Positions 1 to 8,708 of a stretch of 64,000 nt of DNA are shown piece after piece. How positions within the stretch are numbered: the stretch's first letter is position 1; each line of letters starts with the position of its first letter. The stretch spans positions 46,562 through 110,561 of the forward strand of contig SPAW01000003.1 of assembly GCA_005239465.1 (NCBI GenBank), given 5' to 3'. A model generated the notes under the pieces. The model saw only the letters and a program-made list of their open reading frames with translations, ran no database searches and had not been told where the DNA came from. This stretch comes from Nitrospira sp. (GTDB lineage Bacteria; Nitrospirota; Nitrospiria; Nitrospirales; Nitrospiraceae). The translations under genes and the position numbers were made by a program.

Positions 1-212
1 GCTCTCTTGAAACGGAAGGTGAAAGGTCAAGCCGATAAGTTTGCTTGACACGTTTAAACTATGGCAACCGATCAAGATATGCGGTGCCAATGCTTGGACG
101 CGCTACGGGCCGCCGATGCAGGAGATCTGAACCCGCTCACGGAAGTCTGGATGCAGCGACTGTTCGATTCTCTCTAACCTTGCCTTCATTGCGACGGGAT
201 GGTGCAGCACGC

Positions 213-428
213 ATGAAGCAGCCGATTATTGGCTATCACCAGGATGAGCAGGGCGATTGGGTGGCCGACTTGGCTTGCGGCCATGGGCAGCATGTGCGGA
301 ATCAGCCGCCCTTCACGAATCGTCCCTGGGTGCTGACGGCGGAAGGACGCGAGCAGCATCTTGGTACGTGCCTGAACTGTAAGAAATGCGCGGATTTGCC
401 TTTCGATATCCCACGGCCGTGCGAGTAG
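213..428 (+). CDS. DUF3565 family small protein
   Basis: A 71-residue protein of unknown function. It begins MKQPIIGYHQDEQGDWVADL and contains ACGHGQHVRNQPP, NRPWV and a C-terminal CLNCKKC segment, the pattern I recognise as DUF3565 (short bacterial proteins with conserved Cys and His, possibly metal binding). The frame stays open upstream to base 45, but family similarity starts only at the Met at 213, so that start is chosen; no strong ribosome site is visible. Nothing in the neighbourhood indicates a role. Family assignment is by recall of the motif; function is not known to me. Confidence 0.75.
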   Translation: MKQPIIGYHQDEQGDWVADLACGHGQHVRNQPPFTNRPWVLTAEGREQHLGTCLNCKKCADLPFDIPRPCE

Positions 429-567
429 GCCGCTGACTCTGCCTGCCTTCTCTACTGCTTCTCCAAAACCCTCGATTCACTTGGTCAGCAATGTCTCCGG
501 TGGTACCTTTCTTGGTAGACGGGTTTTTCATGGCTTGTGATGAGTGAGGAGAGGAGGGAATGGGATC

Positions 568-1170
568 ATGCCGACCGCCACGATGACAGCGCCGCCAGCA
601 GCGGATCGCCGCGCAGGGTTTTTCGTCCATCGGGTTCAAAAGGGCTATGCGGCCTGGATTGGATTGATTTTGTTTCTCTACTCCGTGTTGTTCTTTACTC
701 TCGCCTTCTATGGCCCTCATCTCAAGCCCATGCTGACGCTGTATGTCGGAGGTTCATTGGAAGAGCGGCGAGCCGCGGCGGCAGAGATGCTGATGCTGAG
801 TGAGACGGTATGGGTCGCTGTCCCGGTTCTGTTCTTTGGGGCAGTGATCTTCAGCCTCGTCTTGACCAGACGTGTCGCAAGTCCGCTCTACCGACTGGAT
901 GAAAGTATTCAGAAGTGGGCCAAGGGGAATCTGAGTTGGAGGATTGGATTCCGTGCGAGCGATCGGCTGGACGACTTGTCCGAGGCAGCCAATCATGTTT
1001 TAGAGAACATCGAACAGTCATTTGCATGTATTCAGCGACACAACCACGCGATTCAAGCGGCTCTGTCGAAGATGGAGGGGCATGGGCAATCAGCCCATAC
1101 GGAGGCGCGGCAAGCCACTGAAGACATTGCCATGGTGCTGAAGCAGTTTGAGTTTAAGAAAACGATATAG
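568..1170 (+). CDS. Membrane protein with HAMP-like region
   Basis: A 200-residue inner-membrane protein. Two hydrophobic segments (about residues 27-48 and 83-105) flank a short periplasmic loop. After the second comes a HAMP-like linker: a TRRVASPLYRLDESIQKWAKGN segment ending in RIGFRASDRLDDLSEAANH, followed by a helical, coiled-coil-like tail. There is no kinase, cyclase or methyl-accepting signalling domain, so it resembles the sensing half of a chemoreceptor without an output module. The start at 568 is preceded by GAGGAGGG at a good distance; an ATG at 544 is less well placed. It ends 14 bases before a pilin-like gene, so co-transcription is likely. Specific function unknown. Confidence 0.75.
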   Translation: MPTATMTAPPAADRRAGFFVHRVQKGYAAWIGLILFLYSVLFFTLAFYGPHLKPMLTLYVGGSLEERRAAAAEMLMLSETVWVAVPVLFFGAVIFSLVLTRRVASPLYRLDESIQKWAKGNLSWRIGFRASDRLDDLSEAANHVLENIEQSFACIQRHNHAIQAALSKMEGHGQSAHTEARQATEDIAMVLKQFEFKKTI

Positions 1171-1184
1171 TTGGAAGCGCGGCG

Positions 1185-1766
1185 ATGATGACTCGTAGCG
1201 TCACACGTGAAGGGGGATTTACGCTGATCGAACTGATGGCGGTTGTGGTCATCATCGGGATTCTTGCAGCTATTGCGATGGTGTCGTATCAGCATTTTAC
1301 GGATAAGGCCAAGGCGGTAGAAGCGGAAGTAGCGCTGGCCGAAATTGATCGGCTTGAAATGTTGCATCATTCGAACCATGGGTTGTATTCTAATGATCTC
1401 AACGCGATAGGTTTTTCGTTAGTTCCCGCCCTCAAGTACTATCATGTTGCTGTGCAAGTGCAGAATGGAGGAGCCGCATTCCAAGCGATGGCCCTGCCAC
1501 TGGCTCGTTCAGGGAAGCAGCTGGCTCTTGTGTTGACGCACACTCCGGATGGCCAAATCGGTCTTAAGAAAGCTAATCCGATCGCGCTCGCGGCGCAGGT
1601 TCGGGGTGATTCCAGTGGAGGCGGAAATTCAACCGCAACACCCACGGGAGCAGGCGGGGTAATCCCAGGGTCCGGTGGTGATCAGACCAAGCTGGGATGT
1701 AAAGAAGGGGGAGATGCCACCGTGGCGGCGGATGGGTTACTGGATATGAATTTCTGCTTAAAATAG
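1185..1766 (+). CDS. Type IV pilin-like protein (prepilin cleavage motif)
   Basis: A 193-residue protein with a class III prepilin leader: short positive n-region, then [20 protein letters not shown], with the conserved Glu at mature position 5, as cleaved and N-methylated by PilD-type peptidase. The hydrophobic helix is followed by a globular part and a Gly/Ser/Thr-rich low-complexity stretch (about residues 143-168), which is unusual for a major pilin. Two Cys near the C terminus (GCKEGG, NFCLK) could form the usual disulfide loop. Two adjacent ATGs (1185, 1188) are possible starts. It follows a HAMP-like membrane protein by 14 bases. Likely a minor pilin or pseudopilin; the probable major pilin is at 58.3 kb. 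Confidence 0.8.
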   Translation: MMTRSVTREGGFTLIELMAVVVIIGILAAIAMVSYQHFTDKAKAVEAEVALAEIDRLEMLHHSNHGLYSNDLNAIGFSLVPALKYYHVAVQVQNGGAAFQAMALPLARSGKQLALVLTHTPDGQIGLKKANPIALAAQVRGDSSGGGNSTATPTGAGGVIPGSGGDQTKLGCKEGGDATVAADGLLDMNFCLK

Positions 1767-1831
1767 CATTTCGAAGAGGTAGACGAGACTCAATGGGAAT
1801 GGTTTCGCGGGGGTCATATTACCGATGCGTG

Positions 1832-2938
1832 TTATTTCTCGATAAAGTGCTGCGCTTGCGGAGGGACTTCGGCAGACATTCCTAGGCCTGCAGTAGCCCA
1901 GGGCTGAAGTTGCGGTCCCACATATTTGTACCCGCCTTGAACCGGATCCTGCGACAAGAGCAACGGGGTGTCCAGGTCCAAGACATCAAAGCCCTTCATG
2001 CCCAGCACCAAGCTAAATGAACAGCCCATCGCGATTCTTGCTTCGACCATGCCGCCGATCATGAGTTTCAGTCCGGATCTAAGCGTGAACGAGGCGATAT
2101 CCGCGGCTTCCAGCACACCCGTCTTCATGATCTTGATGTTGATGTAGTCCGCCGCGCCACGCTCGACAACCTTTCGCGCATCGTCGAGGGAACGCACCGA
2201 TTCATCGGCCGCGACCGGAATACCAGTCTCTTGTCGAATGGCGGCCATGCTGTCGAGGTCATCTCGCACAACCGGCTGTTCCAACAGCACCATTACTCCG
2301 CCAAACTGTTTCACTCCTTTGGCGAAGGTCAGACAGTCCTCGCGTGAAAATCCTTGATTTCCATCGCCGATGAACGCCACGTTGGGGAGTGCTTTGTGCA
2401 CCGCTTCGAGGCGGCGGATGTCCGAGGCCACGTCCTTCCCTACTTTCATTTTGAACAGGCGAAACCCTTTCTCGTACCAGCGACGCGCTTGGGTCACGGT
2501 GTGGTCCAACGTGGCGATGGGAATCGTGATATCGGTTTCGCGCGCTCGTACGTCGGCTCCGCCCCAGAGCTGCCACATCGGCATCTGGGCGGTTCGACAG
2601 TAGGCGTCCAGTAACGCGGTCTCAAGGCCACAGCGTGCGGCAGGTTGGGTGGAGGCCAGTTCGGCCATGTGATGGGCCAGCGTGCGGTAGTCCTGAACCG
2701 ATTGGCCGATGAGTGAATGCGCAAGTCGGGCAAGAGAGTTCAGGCAGGACTCCCGATCTTCGCCCCCGACTTCGGGAAACGGCGCAGCCTCTCCATAGCC
2801 GCATGTGCCGTCGATCAGGGTAATACGCGCAAAGACATTCTCAGCGACGACGCGCGCGCCTGTGGCTACGACAAACGGGTCTGTGATGGGGATGTCGATC
2901 GGCCAGAATGTCACATGCTTGATAATGCGATCGCTCAT
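1832..2938 (-). CDS. Dipeptide epimerase / muconate cycloisomerase family (enolase superfamily)
   Basis: A 368-residue, full-length enolase-superfamily enzyme. The visible catalytic set is the KMK motif (Lys165 as base), metal ligands Asp192 (GDGNQ), Glu220 (LEQP) and Asp245 (ADES), and Lys269 (NIKIMKTG) on the opposite face. This arrangement fits the L-Ala-D/L-Glu epimerase and o-succinylbenzoate synthase branch; dipeptide epimerases act in recycling of peptidoglycan-derived dipeptides. Substrate cannot be settled from sequence. The N-terminal capping domain (about 1-130) and the C-terminal barrel are both complete. It is divergent from the ydbH operon and convergent with the pilin-like gene. 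Confidence 0.85.
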   Translation of the reverse strand: MSDRIIKHVTFWPIDIPITDPFVVATGARVVAENVFARITLIDGTCGYGEAAPFPEVGGEDRESCLNSLARLAHSLIGQSVQDYRTLAHHMAELASTQPAARCGLETALLDAYCRTAQMPMWQLWGGADVRARETDITIPIATLDHTVTQARRWYEKGFRLFKMKVGKDVASDIRRLEAVHKALPNVAFIGDGNQGFSREDCLTFAKGVKQFGGVMVLLEQPVVRDDLDSMAAIRQETGIPVAADESVRSLDDARKVVERGAADYINIKIMKTGVLEAADIASFTLRSGLKLMIGGMVEARIAMGCSFSLVLGMKGFDVLDLDTPLLLSQDPVQGGYKYVGPQLQPWATAGLGMSAEVPPQAQHFIEK

Positions 2939-3208
2939 CTCGAGCGTGCCAGTGCGTCAAAAGATTGAAAAACGCATGGATGGGTTATCTGTGCACAGGC
3001 GGGGACTTTGGCATTCGTGCTCACGTTCTAGGTCGAGGAAGATGGTGACTTGCAACCATGTTAGCGGGAAAGTTCTTTCGATACCACAGCAAAGGTGAAC
3101 CACATGTCTCCAGGTCCTGTAGCATCGAGCTGAGTCAGCGCACTTGACAGATCCATAGTGATTACCTGACAACCGTTTACAGACTGCTGATTGGTTGCAG
3201 AGGAAACA

Positions 3209-5998
3209 ATGTTCACTCGTCGATACCAGATCGGTCTTCTCCTCGGGTTGGTCGCCGTAATGAGCCTCTATTTGCTCCTGCCGTTGGTGGCCTCATATCT
3301 CTTGGCACAAGGACTCCGTCAGTTCGGCTACAAGAACGTGATCATCCAGCTAGGCTATCCCGGTTGGCAGGGGATGCGCATTCCTGTCGTCTCTTTCCAG
3401 CAGGATCTGGGTGCTGAAGGTTTGATGGTCTCGCTGACGGATGTGGAGATTCAATATCGCGTGGCGCAGCTTATCCAAGGACGTGTCGATCGGGTGTCCC
3501 TTCCCTATGTTGCCGTCCAAATTCTGAATGTGCTGCCGTCCGGGCTCGTCGAGGAGGGAGGAGTCGTTCAAGGTGGAGCGGACGTTGACGAATCACCATG
3601 GAGTTTGCTTACCGCCGGCGATCTATTGCGGAGCCTGCCCATTCTTCCTTTCGACGAGTTGCACCTGAATCGCGTGACAATTTTTCGTGAACAGGCGACC
3701 GGACCTTTCCGCAGGGTGACTATATCCGGTGTCGTGATGTATCGGGAGGGTGAGCTGGGAGGACATCTGTCGTTCCAGGGCCGTGACACGGCCTCCTATG
3801 GCCTCACAGTGACGGGGAATTCGGCAAGCACCTGGTCGGCTACCTTGGTGTCTCAACGGCTACAAGCAGTACCGATCATTTCATGGCAATCGCAGGCGCA
3901 TCCAAACGGTCCGCAGATTCAGGTCAATGGACAGCTGGAGGTGAATGTCCGCGAACTGGCGCCGTTTATCGCCCTGCTTGTACCGATCGGTCCGGAGCTG
4001 GGGAAAGTCACGGGGCGCGTAGCGGTAAGCTGGGCTGGGACTGCGGCGGCTGAGGCGACACTCACATCATTGTGGAGGGATTCGCGCGCGCATCTGGATG
4101 GAAATGTCCAAATCAATATCACGTTGCCCGCGCTGAAGGGGGTCGCGAAGGATATTGCGGTGGCCTATGAGGGCACATTCACGGGCAATGCGATGCAGGT
4201 GGGATGGACGCTGGCCCCCGGCGTGTTGCTGTCCGCGACCGTGAATGCTCAGCCCCACTTTATTCCCGAGGCGGTCCGGATGGTTCTCCCTCGTGGTGAT
4301 CAGCCGGTGCGGATTGAAAACACGGAGCCGGTGCGGGGGATGTTGTATTGGGCGGAAGCGCCGGTGCGAATGACCGCTGAGGGGCCCCTGCACGTGACCT
4401 ATGGTTTGACCCCCGGCCCGTTGGTGGCCGAGTTCGAAACAAGCCGTGCCGAATGGGTGGGCAGTGAGCTAGTGTTGGCGGAGGGGACCTATCATGTCGA
4501 GGGTATTCTCCCGAAGGCCATGACGGACCTTCTGTCAGCGAAAGAGGCGACGGGAGGAGTTCGAGGAACGGTGATGTTGGCTCGCACCCACGTCCAGGGG
4601 GTGTTGTTGCCGTCGTCCTCGGTTACGGCCAAGCAGATTGAGCAAGGGACGGCGGTTGTCTCAAGCGTGACCTTGCAACTTGCCGAGGCCCTGCCCCTGC
4701 AGTGCGATCTGGCGGCTGCCCATTGCAGTGCCGGGCCTGCGACGGTGGCGATTCGGGTCCCGGCAATGCGGTTGATGGGCCGAAGCATTCGCATTGCCCA
4801 GGGTACATTGCGGGTGCAACAGGCCGAAACTACTGGGACTTCGTGGAATGCCCAAGGCGTGCTAGGGGTGGACGGAGTGGTGTTGGATCTTGCTCCATGG
4901 GGGCTACCGGCTACAAATTGGGAGGTCAAGTTTGTGGCGAACCAAGCAGGGATCAGAGCTGGCCTTCGTGTTGATGCCCCCTACCACGAGGGCCTTGTCA
5001 CCGCCAGGCTTGAACAACCGTTGAGTGCGGCGCAGGGGGTGCTGCACGGAACGATCGGGCCGATTGTCTTTGATGGCGCTGAACGGCGGCTGAGCAAGAT
5101 GCTCGTGGGATTACCCATGTCCACGGATCTCAGCGGTGGCCAACTGACGGCGACCGTTGACGCATCTTGGTCTGGTGGTATCGGAGATTCAGCGCGTGGG
5201 TTTCAGGTGACGTCCGGGACAGCGAAGGTGGTGGCTGACAAGCTGTCCGGTCACTATCAGGATTTTGTTATCAAAGGCCTCAGCACGACGATGGCGCTGC
5301 GCGCTAAAGGGCTTGAGTCGATCGCCACGGTGCAACCCGCGCCGGTGACCATCGCATCGGTGCAGACCGGAGTCGAGGTGACCAACCTGGCGACCATGCT
5401 TCACATGATGTGGACCTTGCCGAATGGGCTGCCGGTCATCGACGTGAAAGATTTTCAATGTGATGTGTTCGGGGGTGCAGTCACGAGTCCCGGCCTGCTG
5501 GTCGACTTGGCCAATCCGCCCTATAAGGCAAGCTTTTCAATACGAAATTTCGACTTGGCCAAGCTGTTGAGTGTGGAACAGCAAAAGGGACTCCAGGGCA
5601 CTGGAACGCTGAACGGGACATTGCCCGTCACGATCACGTCCGGGGGCGTGGCGGTTGAAGACGGGGTGGTTGAAGCGCAACCTCCGGGCGGGGTTATACG
5701 CTATGCGACGACGCCGGAGTCATCGAAAATAATTTCAGAGTCCGACAGCCATCTCCACCTGGTAGCGCAGGCGCTCAATAACTTCCATTACACGCTGCTG
5801 CGAGTTAGTGTAATCTATGCGGAGAGCGGGACGCTATTTCTCAGTGCACGATTGGAGGGGAGAAATCCGGACCTCAAGAAGAGTCCTCCCATCCATTTTA
5901 ATCTCACGGTGCAGGAACATGTCCCGACCCTCTTGAAAAGTCTCCGTCTGATCGAGGATATTCACGACGCGGTTCAGAAGAAGTTCAAACGGCCATGA
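3209..5998 (+). CDS. ydbH: YdbH-like AsmA-superfamily envelope protein
   Basis: A 929-residue protein with one N-terminal membrane anchor (about residues 5-27) and a very long beta-rich periplasmic remainder, the form of AsmA-like bridge proteins (TamB, YhdP, YdbH) thought to carry phospholipids from inner to outer membrane. The YdbH identification rests on order: the next two genes are a YnbE-type lipoprotein and a YdbL/DUF1318 protein, the trio known from E. coli. The C-terminal part matches the family in general layout (DVKDFQCDVFGG, VVEAQPPGG, GRNPDLKKSPPIHFNLTVQEH). The ATG at 3209 has GAGG five bases upstream; a TTG at 3191 is less likely. Its stop overlaps ynbE by ATGA, implying translational coupling. 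Confidence 0.8.
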   Translation: MFTRRYQIGLLLGLVAVMSLYLLLPLVASYLLAQGLRQFGYKNVIIQLGYPGWQGMRIPVVSFQQDLGAEGLMVSLTDVEIQYRVAQLIQGRVDRVSLPYVAVQILNVLPSGLVEEGGVVQGGADVDESPWSLLTAGDLLRSLPILPFDELHLNRVTIFREQATGPFRRVTISGVVMYREGELGGHLSFQGRDTASYGLTVTGNSASTWSATLVSQRLQAVPIISWQSQAHPNGPQIQVNGQLEVNVRELAPFIALLVPIGPELGKVTGRVAVSWAGTAAAEATLTSLWRDSRAHLDGNVQINITLPALKGVAKDIAVAYEGTFTGNAMQVGWTLAPGVLLSATVNAQPHFIPEAVRMVLPRGDQPVRIENTEPVRGMLYWAEAPVRMTAEGPLHVTYGLTPGPLVAEFETSRAEWVGSELVLAEGTYHVEGILPKAMTDLLSAKEATGGVRGTVMLARTHVQGVLLPSSSVTAKQIEQGTAVVSSVTLQLAEALPLQCDLAAAHCSAGPATVAIRVPAMRLMGRSIRIAQGTLRVQQAETTGTSWNAQGVLGVDGVVLDLAPWGLPATNWEVKFVANQAGIRAGLRVDAPYHEGLVTARLEQPLSAAQGVLHGTIGPIVFDGAERRLSKMLVGLPMSTDLSGGQLTATVDASWSGGIGDSARGFQVTSGTAKVVADKLSGHYQDFVIKGLSTTMALRAKGLESIATVQPAPVTIASVQTGVEVTNLATMLHMMWTLPNGLPVIDVKDFQCDVFGGAVTSPGLLVDLANPPYKASFSIRNFDLAKLLSVEQQKGLQGTGTLNGTLPVTITSGGVAVEDGVVEAQPPGGVIRYATTPESSKIISESDSHLHLVAQALNNFHYTLLRVSVIYAESGTLFLSARLEGRNPDLKKSPPIHFNLTVQEHVPTLLKSLRLIEDIHDAVQKKFKRP

Positions 5999-6225
5999 AT
6001 CCCATGAGGATGACTATGCGAAGCAGGACGGTGTTGACAGTCGCAATCGGAGTGGTGATCGGGGGGCTGCTGGTCGTGACGGGAGCCTGTACACCGCGTG
6101 TCGAAGTGGCTGCGCCGGATAAGCCGATTATCATCAATTTGAACGTGAAGATCGATCATGAGATTCGCGTGAAAGTGGACAAGGACCTGGACCAAGTATT
6201 TTCTGACAAGAGTGGTTTGTTTTAG
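5995..6225 (+). CDS. ynbE: YnbE-like outer-membrane lipoprotein
   Basis: A short lipoprotein (76 codons from 5995; in-frame ATGs at 6004, 6010 and 6016 are also possible starts). A basic n-region and hydrophobic stretch lead to VTGAC, the likely lipidated Cys, then TPRVEVAAPDKPIIINLN and VKIDHEIRVKVDKD, which match the YnbE family well. In E. coli YnbE is an outer-membrane lipoprotein that builds onto the C-terminal end of YdbH to complete the intermembrane bridge. Start overlaps the ydbH stop and ydbL follows 16 bases later, so the three form one operon. Confidence 0.8.
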   Translation: MNPMRMTMRSRTVLTVAIGVVIGGLLVVTGACTPRVEVAAPDKPIIINLNVKIDHEIRVKVDKDLDQVFSDKSGLF

Positions 6226-6241
6226 ATAGAGGAGGACGGCG

Positions 6242-6577
6242 ATGACAACGTGGAGACGAGTGGTCGCGATGGGTGTGGTGCTGGGGTGTCTGGCAGGCGG
6301 TCAGCCGCTTTTCGCCCTCACGCTTGAAGAGGCGAAGGCGAAGGGCCTGGTCGGAGAAAAGGCCAATGGATATTTGGGTCTCGTTGCGCCAGGTAGCGGG
6401 GAGGCACAGGCCCTCGCGAACGATGTGAATCAGAAACGACGCAAGGCGTATGAGGAAATCGCCCGCCGCAATGGGACCAACATCAGCGCGGTGGAAACGC
6501 TGGCAGGGGAGAAAGCGGTTCAAAACACCAAGCCCGGTAACTTCGTCGAGGGTCCGGGAGGTTGGATGAAGAAATAG
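6242..6577 (+). CDS. ydbL: YdbL-like periplasmic protein (DUF1318)
   Basis: A 111-residue secreted protein with a cleavable-looking signal peptide (about residues 1-25, ending near LFA) and the DUF1318 core: LEEAKAKGLVGEKANGYLG, NDVNQKRRKAYEEIARRNG, VETLAGEKA and a terminal GGWMKK. In E. coli YdbL modulates YdbH-YnbE assembly. GGAGG lies just before the ATG. It is the last gene of the ydbH-ynbE-ydbL operon and is convergent, six bases apart, with the molybdopterin oxidoreductase gene on the other strand. Confidence 0.8.
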   Translation: MTTWRRVVAMGVVLGCLAGGQPLFALTLEEAKAKGLVGEKANGYLGLVAPGSGEAQALANDVNQKRRKAYEEIARRNGTNISAVETLAGEKAVQNTKPGNFVEGPGGWMKK

Positions 6578-6582
6578 CGATC

Positions 6583-7227
6583 TCACCCGTAACGATCATT
6601 CTTCCAGGGCAGTGCAGTGTTAGAATAACCGCGGACTTCCCAAAACCCCTTCTCGTACTTCTCGGCAAAGGTAATCTCCTTCACCCACTTCGCACCTTTC
6701 CAGGCATAGCGTTTCGGCACGATGACGCGCACCGGCCCGCCATGATCTTTCGTGAGGGGCTTGCCGTTCCAACTGTAGGTCAGCAGCACATCGTCATCGT
6801 CGCAGGCTTCCAGAGGAAGGTTGGTCGTGTAGTCGTCGTAGGACTTGAAGAGGACAAATTTGGCGAGCGAGAGCGGGTTCACCACCAAAATAATGTGCTT
6901 GAAGCTCACCCCTTCCCACTCATTGTCATAGCGGCTCCATGATGTTACGCAATGGAAATCCGACACGTCCTTCAATCGGGGTTGCGCCATGAACTGCTCC
7001 CATGTCCAGGTGATGGGGGTAGTCACGAATCCGCCGACGGTGAGGTTCCATTCGGCCAAGGGGATCTCAGGCTTGAACCCCAGATCAAGCACGGGAAACG
7101 TCTCTACGAGATGCTGCCCTGGCGGAAGGCGAGCATCTCCCTCGTAGAACACCTCGCGCTCTTCTCCTCCGCGCCGCGCCTTGGCCCATTGCTCCTTTGT
7201 CTTGGTCAGTCGGTTGGTGTCGTCCAT
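6583..7227 (-). CDS. Sulfite-oxidase-like molybdopterin oxidoreductase
   Basis: A 214-residue protein consisting of a single oxidoreductase molybdopterin-binding domain, as in the YedY/MsrP and sulfite oxidase families. Cys93 in FHCVTSWS is the expected molybdenum ligand. Other family features are the WEGVSFKHI segment, the LTYSWNGKPLTKDHGGPVR loop and a C-terminal GYWEVRGYS-like end (here GFWEVRGYSN). No signal peptide and no dimerisation domain are seen, so it appears to be a cytoplasmic minimal form; substrate unknown. Single gene with a repeat-rich upstream region. Confidence 0.85.
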   Translation of the reverse strand: MDDTNRLTKTKEQWAKARRGGEEREVFYEGDARLPPGQHLVETFPVLDLGFKPEIPLAEWNLTVGGFVTTPITWTWEQFMAQPRLKDVSDFHCVTSWSRYDNEWEGVSFKHIILVVNPLSLAKFVLFKSYDDYTTNLPLEACDDDDVLLTYSWNGKPLTKDHGGPVRVIVPKRYAWKGAKWVKEITFAEKYEKGFWEVRGYSNTALPWKNDRYG

Positions 7228-7285
7228 CGTGGCCTCCTGCTAATAGCAGCCTACGGGAGCCAGGGCCTTCTTGACAACTAGCAGA

Positions 7286-7470
7286 GTGTTGAAAAAGTCC
7301 GCCAGCGCTCTCACACCAGTGACGCGTGGAAACCGACTGGTTGCTCTGGTTTGTTTGGTTTGTCTCGTTTATTTGGTTGAACTAGACTAACCAGAGAAAC
7401 CAGATGAACCAGACAAACCACAAACGACGAGGACGGCCTTCTTGAACACCATACAGTTTTTCAACAGCCT
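7286..7470. repeat. Inverted-repeat element with 9-bp tandem words
   Basis: The gap 7228-7602 has no gene. It holds an inverted repeat with outer arms TGTTGAAAAA near 7288 and TTTTTCAACA near 7457. Inside, about 7340-7425, sits a long hairpin: the left arm is built of TGGTTTGTT-like words and the right arm of four 9-bp words of the form AACCAGAxx. The outer end (TTTTTCAACAGCCT) recurs near 17067-17079 and, changed, at 22211-22335. This looks like a non-coding mobile or MITE-like repeat of the genome; no ORF or transposase. Confidence 0.7.
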
Positions 7471-7602
7471 GTTACATGGTGGGTCGGTCATGAGGAGGGC
7501 TTCTGACAAGAGTAGGAATTCTCTTCGAGAATCAGAGGTCTGTGGGGCATCATGGGGCCTGGTACACTTCATAGACTCCAGACAAGGACAACAGAGGAAG
7601 TG

Positions 7603-8154
7603 ATGGCGTCAGGTCCATACAAATGCAGGCTTTTCCTGGCAGGTGTCCTCATGACCCTGGGGAGTTTCGGGGAGCTGGAACCGTCCGTGTCAGCCGCCCC
7701 TGCCAAGTCGAAGAAAGAGGCCAAGGCGCCGGTGGTGCAGACGCCTGTGCTAAATCGGCCGGTTCCCACAACTCGTCAGAAAGTGGATGCCAGGAAGCTC
7801 TCTAGGACTGAATCGGACTGGAACGTGGCCGCAAAGGCGCAGGGGCAAACTCCTTCCGATCGGGCTCCCTTGAAGATCCGTCGCCATCAAAAGACCAGGG
7901 GGAAATTGCGTTCCCCGGCCATCGTCGAGTCCAAGCCGAATCTCTCCTACTATGGCATACTCGAGCAGCCGCAACGCTACGACCCCAGCCGGGACCGCCG
8001 AACAGGTCGAGCACCAAACCCCCAGGCCGGTGAGCTCCTGCACGACCACTTTCAAGAACTCGATAAGAACCATGACGGAATGATCGACCCCTTCGAGCGC
8101 GCTGTTAGACGACTCGATATCGATCGTGATTTGAGCAACCGTCAGTGGGAGTAG
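7603..8154 (+). CDS. Secreted protein with one EF-hand-like motif
   Basis: A 183-residue protein with an N-terminal hydrophobic segment (about residues 8-33), probably a signal peptide, and a Pro/Lys/Arg-rich middle. Near the C terminus DKNHDGMIDPFE is a canonical 12-residue EF-hand calcium loop (D-x-N-x-D-G-x-I-D-x-x-E); a second, weaker DIDRDL stretch follows. Otherwise not recognised. The ATG at 7603 has GAGG five bases upstream; frame-open sequence upstream to 7552 is considered untranslated. Role unknown, presumably calcium-responsive in the envelope. Confidence 0.6.
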   Translation: MASGPYKCRLFLAGVLMTLGSFGELEPSVSAAPAKSKKEAKAPVVQTPVLNRPVPTTRQKVDARKLSRTESDWNVAAKAQGQTPSDRAPLKIRRHQKTRGKLRSPAIVESKPNLSYYGILEQPQRYDPSRDRRTGRAPNPQAGELLHDHFQELDKNHDGMIDPFERAVRRLDIDRDLSNRQWE

Positions 8155-8236
8155 ACTCTCTCGCCGGGATCCGCCTACAGGTTTTCCCGGAATCGACCGA
8201 TCAGGAGCTAGTAATCATCGTCCTGCAAGGGTTGCT

Positions 8237-8473
8237 ATGCGTGCTGGGCTGCTCATCATTCTCTTGATCGGTTTGGGGTGCACGGGTCCCAGTGTTAACC
8301 AACCCAGCGATGTGGCCGAATCCCATCCTCAGGCCTGCCCTTCCCGCCAGTCTCCTACCCAACGGGAGCAAGCCGCTTTGAGGGAGTGCCCCTCGCGGGC
8401 GGGATGGTGGGGCCAGGTTGGCGAGGCGCTAATAAGGGGAGCCGCCGCAGCTGTGCGGACAGCTAATCCATAG
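8237..8473 (+). CDS. Small putative lipoprotein
   Basis: A 78-residue ORF: hydrophobic start MRAGLLIILLIGLGCTG resembles a lipoprotein signal with Cys15, although Gly at -3 is not the usual Leu/Val/Ile. The rest is Pro/Ser/Gln-rich with Cys residues (QACPSR, RECPSR) and a C-terminal amphipathic stretch. AAGGG lies six bases before the ATG. No family recognised. The gap 8474-8708 after it shows nothing definite. Confidence 0.45.
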   Translation: MRAGLLIILLIGLGCTGPSVNQPSDVAESHPQACPSRQSPTQREQAALRECPSRAGWWGQVGEALIRGAAAAVRTANP

Positions 8474-8708
8474 TAGCCCAAGCTTCCTTTCATTTGCTCT
8501 TCGTCCACTCCAATCTCCACGGTAGTTCAAGGTAGATCTGTTCCTATTCCCGCACATCCCTTTCTCTCTCAGGACCGTATATCCTATGAATACGACTCGC
8601 TACGAGCGACGCATCTACGCGCTTGCTGGCCGTGCTTCTGTAAGGAAAGGGAGAGATCGGCGACCAAACTCGTAGGACCGGACATTGACAGCTACGGGAG
8701 GAGCCCCC

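Noticed and set aside
45..212. N-terminal extension of the DUF3565 ORF
   Set aside because: The frame is open but the protein family starts at 213; TTGACA at 45-50 lacks a fitting -10.
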